Shown: piece after piece, positions 7,422 to 14,772 of the stretch
How the letters are laid out: the number at the start of each line of letters is the position of its first letter
Position numbering within the stretch: the first letter of the stretch is position 1
Assembly (NCBI GenBank): GCA_964529265.1
Contig: CAZGVW010000244.1
Location: forward strand, 1 to 19,402
Length of the DNA: 19,402 nucleotides
Reading direction: 5' to 3'
DNA from: CAZGVW01 sp964529265
Lineage (GTDB): Bacteria; Planctomycetota; Phycisphaerae; Phycisphaerales; UBA1924
Translations under genes and position numbers: made by a program
The notes under the pieces: generated by a model
Told to the model about the DNA's origin: nothing
Database searches by the model: none
What the model saw: the letters and a program-made list of their open reading frames with translations, nothing else

Positions 7422-8546
7422 ATGGCGCGAATCACCACCAACCTGCTCCCCGTTGTGCTGTGCGCCGCGGGGTTCTCGATCTTCGTCGGCGGCCGCAACG
7501 CCGGCGCCCCGGCTTCCGATGCGGCCGCGATTCCCGTGGCCTCCCCGGCCGTGAACGCCACGCACAGTTCACCGCCCCACGAACCGTCGCACAACGGTTC
7601 GCATGCTGACGAACACGCCACCCCGCCCGCGGATTCCAGCCATGCCCCGGAATCCCCCGCCCCCGTGCCCGCGGCGACCCCGCCCGGCCGCTCCCTGGCC
7701 CGGACGCCGGCGCCGCACCAGCCCGACCCCGCCACCAGCCCATCCTCCGCCAAGCCCACCACGGGCGTAACTCCCTCACCGGCCAGCCGCGCTCACGACC
7801 AGCGCCACGAGGGCCACGCGCCTGCCCCCAAGCCCCAAGCGGCCCCGATGGAGGCGGCGACCCCAGATGGCCCCGTGTCCGCAGACACCGCCCTGACCCT
7901 GCTCCGGGAGGGCAACCAGCGCTGGGTTCAGGCCGCCGCGGTCAACCCGAACATCGAGGCCGCCCGCCGGGCCTCCCTCGCCTCGAAGGGCCAGAAGCCC
8001 TTCGCCACGATCATCACCTGCGCCGATTCGCGCGTGCCCGTCGAGCGCCTTTTCGACCGCGGCGTGGGCGACCTCTTCGTCATCCGCGTGGCGGGCAACG
8101 TCGCGGGAATCGCCGAGGCGGGCACGATCGAGTACGGGCTCGAGCATCTCGCAACACCGGTGCTCGTCGTCATGGGGCACAGCAAGTGCGGCGCGGTCGC
8201 CGCCGCGGCGACGAACGCCGAAGTGCACGGCGCGGTCGCGGCCCTGGTCGAGAGCATCGCGCCCGCGGTGGACCGCGCCCAGCGCCGCAACCCGCAGGCC
8301 GACGCCGCGACGCTCATCGCGGCCGCGGTGGAAGAAAACGTCTGGCAGACCATCTTCGATCTCTTCAGACTGAGCCCGGCCAGCCGCGAAATGGCCGCGA
8401 GCGGGCGTGTGCGCATCATCGGCGCCGTCTACGACATCGCCACCGGCGAAGTGCGCTGGCTCGGCGAACACCCGTGGCAGGCCGAACTCATCGCCGCGCT
8501 CAACTCGCGATCCGTGTCATCGACTGCCGACGCAGCAGGACACTGA
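7422..8546 (+). CDS. Exported or membrane-anchored beta-carbonic anhydrase with a His/Pro-rich linker
   Basis: Zinc enzyme interconverting CO2 and bicarbonate. All beta-class zinc residues are present: Cys200 and Asp202 in CADSR, then His253 and Cys256 in GHSKCGAV. The catalytic Asp-Arg pair (Asp202, Arg204) is kept, so it should be active. The core spans about residues 147-365. Before it, residues 7-24 form a hydrophobic segment (signal peptide or anchor, no convincing lipobox), and about residues 25-145 are low-complexity, rich in Pro, Ala, Ser and His, with ten His between residues 48 and about 130. The enzyme therefore probably works outside the cytoplasmic membrane, unlike most bacterial beta enzymes. 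It follows the large membrane protein by 122 bp on the same strand, and its stop codon lies in the edge of a foldback repeat. Total 374 residues. Confidence 0.92.
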   Translation: MARITTNLLPVVLCAAGFSIFVGGRNAGAPASDAAAIPVASPAVNATHSSPPHEPSHNGSHADEHATPPADSSHAPESPAPVPAATPPGRSLARTPAPHQPDPATSPSSAKPTTGVTPSPASRAHDQRHEGHAPAPKPQAAPMEAATPDGPVSADTALTLLREGNQRWVQAAAVNPNIEAARRASLASKGQKPFATIITCADSRVPVERLFDRGVGDLFVIRVAGNVAGIAEAGTIEYGLEHLATPVLVVMGHSKCGAVAAAATNAEVHGAVAALVESIAPAVDRAQRRNPQADAATLIAAAVEENVWQTIFDLFRLSPASREMAASGRVRIIGAVYDIATGEVRWLGEHPWQAELIAALNSRSVSSTADAAGH

Positions 8547-8692
8547 AGCAGAACGCAGAGAAGCGCAGAGGAACGCAGAGTCAGAGCCAGGAACTCCGCA
8601 TTCAGCGTCTGCCTCTCTTCTGTGTTCCCCTGCTTCTTCTTCCCCTGTCTTCCTCTGCGTTCCCTCTGCGCTCCTCTGCGTTCCTGCCTTCA
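8544..8692. repeat. Inverted array of CGCAGAG repeats between convergent genes
   Basis: Left arm 8551-8580 is three tandem 10-mers (gaacgcagag, aagcgcagag, gaacgcagag). Right arm 8653-8683 is the same three units reverse-complemented, with one inserted C and one mismatch. Flanking gaagcag and ctgccttc extend the match to the stop codons of both genes. The 72 bp between the arms are pyrimidine-rich on the plus strand. Transcripts from either side would fold into a long stem, so it may serve as a shared transcription end for the carbonic anhydrase and ribB. I see no coding content. Confidence 0.8.
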
Positions 8693-9886
8693 GATCTCCA
8701 CACCCACGCGATCCACAATCTCGAGCCCGAACGCCTCCAGCCCCGGCAGTTCGCGCGTGTGGTTCGAGATGAGCCGCAGTTTGCGCAGCCCGAGATCGCG
8801 CAGGATCTGGCCGCCGATCCCGAACTCGCGCAGGGGCATGGGCGCACCCGAAGCCGCGGGCGCGCCGAGCGCCGCCTCCAGATGCGGATCGACCGCGCCA
8901 GTGCGCCGGATCATCTGCAGCTTCTGGTGCAGTTCGTCGCCGAACCCCTCCGGCCTCAGGTAAATCACCGCGCCGCGCCCCGCCTTCTGAATCATCCGCA
9001 TCGAAGCCCGCAGCGTCGCGCCCGTCGGCCCCTCGGGCGATGAGCGCACGTCGCCGAAAAGGTCGCCGAGCAGATTTCGCCGGTGCATGCGCACCAGCGT
9101 CGGTTCGTCCGATTCGATCGGTCTGCCGTGGCCATCCAGCGCGCCCACGCCGCCCGTCACGAGCGCAATGTGCGGCAGCGGGTCCACCGCCGATTCGAAC
9201 GCGATCAGCGTGAACGCCCCCGCCTCCGTCTCGATGGGCGTTCCCGCCGCGGGCGGCATCCGCCGCACCAGCGCATCCCGCGACAACCGATGCTCGATGA
9301 TCTGCTTCACCGAGCAGATGCGCAGCCCGTGCGTCTGCGCCAGCCGCTCCAGGTCCGGCATGCGCGCCATCTCCCCGTCGTCGCGCATGATCTCGAGCAG
9401 CACCGCCGCGGGAGAGAGCCCCGCCAGCCGGCACAGGTCCACCGAGCCCTCCGTCTGCCCCGTGCGCACCAGCACGCCGCCATCGCGCGAGCGCAGCGGG
9501 TTGATGTGCCCCGGCCGCACGAAGTCATCCGGCCGCGAATTGGGGTCGATCGCCAGGCGGATCGTCGCCGCGCGCTCCGCCGCGGAAACGCCCGTCGTGA
9601 ATCCATGCCGCGGGTGGCCGTCGATCGACACCGTGAACGGCGTGCCGCGGAAAGATGTGTTCTTCATCGCCTGCGGATGCAGTTCCAGCCGCTCGCAGTC
9701 CGCCTCCGTGAGGCACAGGCACAGATAGCCCCGCGCCACGCGCAGCATGAAGTTGATCGAATCCGGCGTGACGAACGACGCCGCCTGCACGAGATCGCCC
9801 TCGTTCTCGCGCGATTCATCGTCCACCAGGATGATCATGCGCCCGGCTCGCAGATCGGCCAGGGCTTCGGGAATGGGGGAAAGCAC
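8690..9886 (-). CDS. ribB: RibB (DHBP synthase) fused to a degenerate RibA-like domain, RibBX-like
   Basis: A 398-residue protein of riboflavin synthesis in the cytoplasm. Residues 1 to about 205 are 3,4-dihydroxy-2-butanone 4-phosphate synthase, with the acidic loop DDESRENEGD (22-31), FTTGVSAAERA (about 96-106), RPGHINPL (124-131) and the catalytic Glu165. The Mg-binding His expected in the GHTE motif is Gln144 here (RTGQTEGS). Residues about 239-398 resemble GTP cyclohydrolase II, but its three zinc Cys are replaced (Asn271, Ser282, Pro284) and the RQEGRG motif reads RPEGFG, so that activity is very probably absent. I chose GTG 9886: it gives the usual length and a TACCAT box lies 6 nt upstream. 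The frame stays open beyond it into implausible Arg-rich sequence. It diverges from the DUF885 gene. A separate RibA would be needed elsewhere. Confidence 0.88.
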   Translation of the reverse strand: MLSPIPEALADLRAGRMIILVDDESRENEGDLVQAASFVTPDSINFMLRVARGYLCLCLTEADCERLELHPQAMKNTSFRGTPFTVSIDGHPRHGFTTGVSAAERAATIRLAIDPNSRPDDFVRPGHINPLRSRDGGVLVRTGQTEGSVDLCRLAGLSPAAVLLEIMRDDGEMARMPDLERLAQTHGLRICSVKQIIEHRLSRDALVRRMPPAAGTPIETEAGAFTLIAFESAVDPLPHIALVTGGVGALDGHGRPIESDEPTLVRMHRRNLLGDLFGDVRSSPEGPTGATLRASMRMIQKAGRGAVIYLRPEGFGDELHQKLQMIRRTGAVDPHLEAALGAPAASGAPMPLREFGIGGQILRDLGLRKLRLISNHTRELPGLEAFGLEIVDRVGVEI

Positions 9887-9892
9887 GCCGGA

Positions 9893-9898
9893 ATGGTA
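9893..9898 (-). promoter_or_regulatory. Putative -10 box (TACCAT) of ribB
   Basis: TACCAT on the minus strand ends 6 nt before GTG 9886. There is no Shine-Dalgarno sequence, so a leaderless transcript is likely. The box also supports the GTG start. No -35 is recognisable. Confidence 0.45.
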
Positions 9899-9980
9899 GA
9901 GAAAACCCCGGAAGCCGCGGGTCGCCGCGCCCGCCGCGCTCCACCCGCCGCAAGTCCGCGGCGCAGCGCCGCCCCGCCGG

Positions 9981-9986
9981 TACGCT
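9981..9986 (+). promoter_or_regulatory. Putative -10 box (TACGCT) of the DUF885 gene
   Basis: TACGCT followed by GGGGGC and then ATG 9993, again 6 nt. It is the plus-strand partner of the ribB box in the 106-bp divergent interval 9887-9992. No -35 is recognisable. GGGGGC directly before the ATG is a poor and too-close ribosome site. Confidence 0.45.
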
Positions 9987-9992
9987 GGGGGC

Positions 9993-11873
9993 ATGAGACA
10001 CCTTCGTTGCCACACCAGCCGCCAGAAGCCCCGGCAGGTCCGGGGGCCCCGTTCCCGCCGAGGGTCCGCGCGCCTCTTCGCCACCCTCGCCCTTTCCGCG
10101 GCCACCCTCGCCGCCTCCCCGCACCCCGCGGCCCTCGCCTCCCCCGCAGATGATGCGCTGCTGCACCTGCTCCAGGCCGATCTCGACCTCCAGCGCAAGA
10201 CCTCGCCGGTCTACGCCAGCGTCGTCGGCGATCGCCGATTCGATCGCTCCCTCGGCGACCCCTCGCCCGAAGCCACCCGTGCGTACTTCGCCGAGTCGCG
10301 GGCCCGCCTCCAGGCGCTCGCCGCCCTTGACCGCGCCTCGCTCTCCGAAGAGAACCGCCTCAACGCGGATCTGCTCGAGCATGTCCTCCGCGAGCGCCTT
10401 GCCGCGGAGCCCTTCCACTTCGAGCAGCAGCCCATCACGCAGCAGGATGGCCTCCACCTCACGCTGCCGCAGATTCCGGACACCGTCGCCTTCACGACCG
10501 ACAAGCACCTCGAAGACTACGTGGAGCGCCTCACCGCGACCGGCCCCTACATCGACGGCCTCATCACCAACATGCGCGCCGGCCTCGCCGCGGGCCGCAC
10601 GCCGCCCAAGATCGTGATGGGCAGCGTGCCCGGACAGGTGGGCGCGCTCACGCACTCCTCCTTCGTCATCGATCCGCGCACGCACCCGATGCACCGCCCC
10701 TTCGCGAGCCGCGCGCCGGGCGATCCGCTCGCCGCCCGCGCCGAGTCCGCCATCCAGACCAGCGTCGTCCCGGCCTTCATTCGATTGCGCGACTTCCTGC
10801 GCGATGAATACGTGCCCAACTGCCGCGCCGCCGTCGCCGCGAGCGAAGGGCCGGATGGCCTGGCGCTCTACGAATACCTCATCCGCCTCCACACCACGAC
10901 GGACCTGACCGCGCAGGAGATCCACGACCTCGGCAAGCGCGAGGTCGCACGCCTCCGCGCCGAAATGCTCGAGGTCATCGCCCGCTCGGACTTCCCGCGC
11001 AAGGATGAGTTCTCCGGCGACGAACTCTTCGCCGCCTTCCTCGACTACCTGCGCAACGATTCCCGCTTTTACCACGAATCGCCCGAGGCCCTTCTCACCG
11101 GGTACCGCGAAATCTGCAAGCTCATGGACGCCGAACTTCCGCGGCTCTTCGGCAAACTGCCGCGCCTCTCCTACGGCGTGCGCGAGATGCCGCGGTTCAT
11201 GGCCCCCTCGGCGCCCACGGCGTACTACTACCCCGGCTCGCTCAAATCCGGCTCGTCCGGCACGTTCATCGCCAACACGTATCGCCTCGACCAGCGCCCG
11301 AAGTATGAGATGCGCGCCCTCGCGTTTCACGAGGCCGTGCCCGGCCACCACCTCCAGATCGCGCTCGCGCAGGAACTGGAGATGGAGGGCATGCCCGAAT
11401 GGCGCGCCCACCTCGATTTCACCGTGTTCGTCGAGGGCTGGGCGCTGTATTCCGAGCGCCTCGGCCTCGAGGTTGGCGGCCCGCCCGGCAGCCACGGGTT
11501 GTACGCAGACCCCTACGACGATTTCGGCCGCCTCACCTACGAGATGTGGCGGGCCCTGCGCCTCGTCGTGGATACCGGCATCCACGCCCTGGGCTGGACG
11601 CGCGAGCAGGCCATCGAATACATGAAAGCCAACAGCGCCCTGAGCGAGGCGAACATCGTCAGCGAGGTCGATCGCTACATCGCCATGCCCGGACAGGCGC
11701 TCGCCTACAAGATCGGCGAACTCCGCATCACCGACCTCCGCCGCCGCGCCGAGGAGGCGCTCGGCGAAGACTTCGACGTCCGCGCGTTCCACGACCACCT
11801 GCTCGGCGCCGGCGCGCTGCCTATCGGTGTCATGGAGAAGCGGATGGTGCAGTGGATCGAGGCGCAGAAGTAG
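9993..11873 (+). CDS. Exported DUF885 zinc peptidase-like protein
   Basis: A 626-residue protein of the DUF885 family, generally regarded as zinc metallopeptidases though poorly characterised. The metal motif HEAVPGHHLQ occupies residues 446-455 (His446, Glu447, His452). The downstream EGWALYSE motif (481-488) supplies a further conserved Glu. Length is slightly above the usual 550-600. The N-terminus has a long Arg-rich leader containing a twin Arg (SRRGSARLF), then a hydrophobic stretch to Ala-Leu-Ala at about residue 48, so it is exported, possibly by the Tat route. It diverges from ribB and converges on the M14 gene with only 18 bp between stops and no visible terminator. With the M14 protein it makes two exported peptidases side by side, consistent with protein or peptide scavenging. 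Confidence 0.9.
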   Translation: MRHLRCHTSRQKPRQVRGPRSRRGSARLFATLALSAATLAASPHPAALASPADDALLHLLQADLDLQRKTSPVYASVVGDRRFDRSLGDPSPEATRAYFAESRARLQALAALDRASLSEENRLNADLLEHVLRERLAAEPFHFEQQPITQQDGLHLTLPQIPDTVAFTTDKHLEDYVERLTATGPYIDGLITNMRAGLAAGRTPPKIVMGSVPGQVGALTHSSFVIDPRTHPMHRPFASRAPGDPLAARAESAIQTSVVPAFIRLRDFLRDEYVPNCRAAVAASEGPDGLALYEYLIRLHTTTDLTAQEIHDLGKREVARLRAEMLEVIARSDFPRKDEFSGDELFAAFLDYLRNDSRFYHESPEALLTGYREICKLMDAELPRLFGKLPRLSYGVREMPRFMAPSAPTAYYYPGSLKSGSSGTFIANTYRLDQRPKYEMRALAFHEAVPGHHLQIALAQELEMEGMPEWRAHLDFTVFVEGWALYSERLGLEVGGPPGSHGLYADPYDDFGRLTYEMWRALRLVVDTGIHALGWTREQAIEYMKANSALSEANIVSEVDRYIAMPGQALAYKIGELRITDLRRRAEEALGEDFDVRAFHDHLLGAGALPIGVMEKRMVQWIEAQK

Positions 11874-11891
11874 CCGCGGAAGCCAGTCGCG

Positions 11892-14645
11892 CTACAGGCT
11901 CGGCCCATACACCATCGCGTTCAGCAGCATCCGCATCCCGGCGTGCATGAAGCCCCGCGGCGTCACATCATCCGAGAAGCAGATCACCACGCCCGAGCCC
12001 AGCCCGTGGTGCGTGACAAACGGCGACCCCGCGAGCCGCCCCTGGTTGCGCTCCGAGATGTAGCCGCCGATCCGCCCATTCTCCTCGAACTTCGCCACCA
12101 CGTACGCATCGTCCTTCAGCGCCATCGGCTCGGTCGCGTCCTTCACCACGCCCACCCACTCCCGCACGCCCGCGGCAAGCGGATGCGTCACATCCACCGT
12201 CGCTCGCATGGTCGGGCCGGGCACGTTGTCCTCGACAGCGCGCTCGCGGCGCTCCTTGAACGTCAGTTCCTTCAGGTCGGGACGCTTCTCCTCCTCCTTC
12301 TCAGCCTTTTCCTTCGCCTTCTCGTCCGGCTTGATCTCGAGAATCGCCCGGTTTGCCCACGTCGCCGCGCCGCCCGTCGCCACCAGCGCGCCGCCGCCGC
12401 GCACCCACTCCTTCAGCCGCTCGACGCCGCACTGGCCGAACTGCTCCTCCAGCCCGCCGCCCGCATCCGGAATCACGATCACGTTGTATTCGTCCAAGTC
12501 CACGCCGCGCAGCGACGACGCATTCACCGGTGTGTGCGGCATCGGCGATTCCACGTCGATCAGGTGCCAGTGCGCGCCGTACGAATACGAGTTCGTCCCC
12601 TCGCCGCGCACGAGCAACACCTTCGGCGCCACCAGCGCCCGGTTGTTGTTCGCGCCCAGCACGTATCCCGCCGTTGAGAACCCCGTTCCCACCCTGTGGC
12701 TCCGCACGCCCGCCGCGGAAAGGTCCCGCGCCAGGGCGTTCAGATCCCGCTCCGGGTTCGCCGCCGCATGGACGATCAGCGTCCCCTGCCCGAACGCCTG
12801 CCCATCGATCTCGAAGGGTTCGCCGGCAAACCTTGCCACGATCTCGCGCTCCACCAGCAGCGCCGCGCCCCGCGGCAACCGGTGCTGCCCCGCATCGATC
12901 AGCAGCGCATAGGGCGCCCCGTCGCGCTCCACGCCCGAAGCCTCAGCCGCGGGCCGCCGCCAGTCGGTGAGCCGCCGCACCGGCGCATCCACCGCCGCCC
13001 GAGATTCCCACGCCTCCAGACCGAACACAACGGGAATCGACCACGACGAGATGTCGTACGTCTGCTTGTCCGTCACCTTCGTATCGCGCTCGAAGATCGC
13101 CCGCGCCAGCCGCCCCAGCGGCTGCCCCGATTCGATCACCCACGACCCCGCCGGAACTTCAACGCCCGACATCGCTTCCCCTGTGCGGTAATCTACTAAC
13201 TCCGAGAGATTCGCCGCGCGCTCCGTCGCGTGAATCTCGATCCCCTGCGCCGCGCACAGGCTCCACACCTTCTCCAGCAGCGCCGGGTCGTTCTCCGCGG
13301 AGATCACGAACGACTTCGCTTCACCATCCGGCGGCGTCATGGATTCCGCGAAGTACCGCGCAAACCGCTCGATCTGCCCGCGCCTGTTCTCCGACGTGAA
13401 CTCCAGGTACGACATCGACGTCAGGAAGTGATCCCGCGCCCGCTCGAACAACGTCAGCGTGTGCTGGTCCGTCACCTTGATCGCCAGCCCGGCGCGCCCG
13501 TGTCCGCCCTTCTCGCACAGCATCCCCACCGCGCCCTGGTAGCACGGCAGCACCTTGCCGTACCCCGGATACAAGTAATCGAACCGCTCCCGCGTCGAAT
13601 ACACGCGCAGTTCTCGCTCGAACACCTCCGCGTTCGCCGCGCCATACCGCTCCACCCATTCCCGCGTCTCCGGCGCGATGTTCAGGTTGTACGGATCCTC
13701 GCCCGCCCCGAAGAAATAGGGCGAGCGATACTCCTGCTCGTGGTAATCGATATGCAGGTGCGGCATGGAGCGCTTGTACATCGCGAGCCGCGAGCGCGAT
13801 TCCGGATGCACCAGCCACAGCCAGTCCCGATTCAGATCGAAGTAGTAGTGATTCGTCCGCCCGCCGGGCCACGGCTCATCGTGCTCCGCCGCGTCCGGAT
13901 TCTCCAGCGCGCCGTACGGGCTCGATACCCCGTCATACCAGTTCACGTACCGCTCGCGCCCGTCCGGATTCATCAGGGGATCGATCACCACCACCACGTT
14001 GTCGAGGATGTCCAGAATCTCCGGGTTCTGCCCCGCCGCCAGCGTGTACGCCACCTGCAGCGCCGCATCCGTGCACGACGCCTCGTTCCCGTGCACGTTG
14101 TACGACAGCCACGCGATCGCCGGATTCCCCTCCGCGATCTCCCGCGCTCGCGCCGCCGACACATTCCGCGGGTCAGTCAACTCCCGGTTCGCCGCCAGAA
14201 TCTCCTCCAGCCGCGCCAGGTTCCGCGGCGAAGAAATCGTCATCACGTGCAGCGACCTTCCCAGATGGCTCGCGCCATACTTCTCCACCTGCACGCGGTC
14301 CGAAGCCTCCGCCAGCGCCTCGATGCACCGCACCATGTCGCCGTGCCGCGTGAAGCGCTCGCCGATCTCGTATCCCAGCGCCTCCTTCGGCGACGGCACG
14401 GCCGCATCGAAGCGCAGCCCGCCGAAGTAGTCGAAGCCCTCAGAGGGCCCCCGCGAACTCGCGCCCCTTCGATCCGGCGTCGCCCCCGCCGCGCTCTCCG
14501 CGGCAGGCGCCGAAACCACCGATGGCGCCGCGGCGGCCGCCGAACTCGCGCTCCCGCCGGACGGCGCAGCGCACCCCACCGCACCCGCGGCGACCGCCAC
14601 CGTGCACACCATCATTCCCGTCAGACCAGTGCGAAACACGCCCAT
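11892..14645 (-). CDS. Exported M14 zinc carboxypeptidase-like protein with a glutamine-amidotransferase-like C-terminal domain
   Basis: A 917-residue protein. The N-terminus is a signal peptide ending near Cys25 (AVGC, an imperfect lipobox), so it may be a lipoprotein. The M14 domain keeps its metal and catalytic residues: His185 and Glu188 in VHGNEAS, MNPDGR, Arg273 in DLNRD, His302 in DYHEQ, and probable catalytic Glu378 in LCEKGG. From about residue 675 the sequence (KVLLVRGEG, VIVIPDAGGG, LKEWVRGGGALVATGG, SGVVICFSDDVTPRG) resembles class I glutamine-amidotransferase-like domains often found after M14 domains in large exported proteins; I see no catalytic Cys there. That domain has a Lys/Glu-rich charged insertion at about 768-800. 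Start ATG 14645 is set by AGGAGG 6 nt upstream; the 30 residues ahead of it in frame are unconvincing. It diverges from the M42 gene. Confidence 0.9.
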   Translation of the reverse strand: MGVFRTGLTGMMVCTVAVAAGAVGCAAPSGGSASSAAAAAPSVVSAPAAESAAGATPDRRGASSRGPSEGFDYFGGLRFDAAVPSPKEALGYEIGERFTRHGDMVRCIEALAEASDRVQVEKYGASHLGRSLHVMTISSPRNLARLEEILAANRELTDPRNVSAARAREIAEGNPAIAWLSYNVHGNEASCTDAALQVAYTLAAGQNPEILDILDNVVVVIDPLMNPDGRERYVNWYDGVSSPYGALENPDAAEHDEPWPGGRTNHYYFDLNRDWLWLVHPESRSRLAMYKRSMPHLHIDYHEQEYRSPYFFGAGEDPYNLNIAPETREWVERYGAANAEVFERELRVYSTRERFDYLYPGYGKVLPCYQGAVGMLCEKGGHGRAGLAIKVTDQHTLTLFERARDHFLTSMSYLEFTSENRRGQIERFARYFAESMTPPDGEAKSFVISAENDPALLEKVWSLCAAQGIEIHATERAANLSELVDYRTGEAMSGVEVPAGSWVIESGQPLGRLARAIFERDTKVTDKQTYDISSWSIPVVFGLEAWESRAAVDAPVRRLTDWRRPAAEASGVERDGAPYALLIDAGQHRLPRGAALLVEREIVARFAGEPFEIDGQAFGQGTLIVHAAANPERDLNALARDLSAAGVRSHRVGTGFSTAGYVLGANNNRALVAPKVLLVRGEGTNSYSYGAHWHLIDVESPMPHTPVNASSLRGVDLDEYNVIVIPDAGGGLEEQFGQCGVERLKEWVRGGGALVATGGAATWANRAILEIKPDEKAKEKAEKEEEKRPDLKELTFKERRERAVEDNVPGPTMRATVDVTHPLAAGVREWVGVVKDATEPMALKDDAYVVAKFEENGRIGGYISERNQGRLAGSPFVTHHGLGSGVVICFSDDVTPRGFMHAGMRMLLNAMVYGPSL

Positions 14646-14651
14646 TCCGAG

Positions 14652-14657
14652 CCTCCT
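14652..14657 (-). promoter_or_regulatory. Shine-Dalgarno sequence of the M14 gene
   Basis: AGGAGG on the minus strand, 6 nt before ATG 14645. It selects this start over the upstream in-frame codon at 14735. Confidence 0.75.
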
Positions 14658-14707
14658 GCGTCGCCGGGGACGCTGAATCACCGATTCACCGAGCGAGCCC
14701 CCCAGAG

Positions 14708-14732
14708 CCCGCAAAGAACCCCCGCAAAGGAC
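14708..14732. repeat. Two direct copies of CCCGCAAAG(A/G)AC in the M14/M42 divergent region
   Basis: Copies at 14708-14719 and 14721-14732, 13 bp apart, differ at one position. They lie between the two divergent starts (14645 and 14773). They could be a tandem regulator site, or a remnant of the same CGCARAG-type repeat seen at 8551-8683. Confidence 0.45.
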
Positions 14733-14760
14733 CACAAGAATAGTGGATTCTCCCCCCTGC

Positions 14761-14766
14761 TACCCT
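14761..14766 (+). promoter_or_regulatory. Putative -10 box (TACCCT) of the M42 gene
   Basis: TACCCT, then 6 nt (TCCACC), then ATG 14773. No Shine-Dalgarno sequence and no recognisable -35. It supports ATG 14773 rather than the alternative in-frame start at 14743. Confidence 0.4.
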
Positions 14767-14772
14767 TCCACC

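Noticed and set aside
9887..10198. A 104-residue N-terminal extension of RibB
   Set aside because: It would overlap the start of the DUF885 gene and encodes Arg/Ala/Gly-rich sequence absent from RibB proteins. GTG 9886 gives the normal length.
9816..11798. A 660-codon minus-strand frame opposite the DUF885 gene
   Set aside because: The opposite strand encodes a full DUF885 domain with intact metal motifs; the antisense peptide has no recognisable domain.
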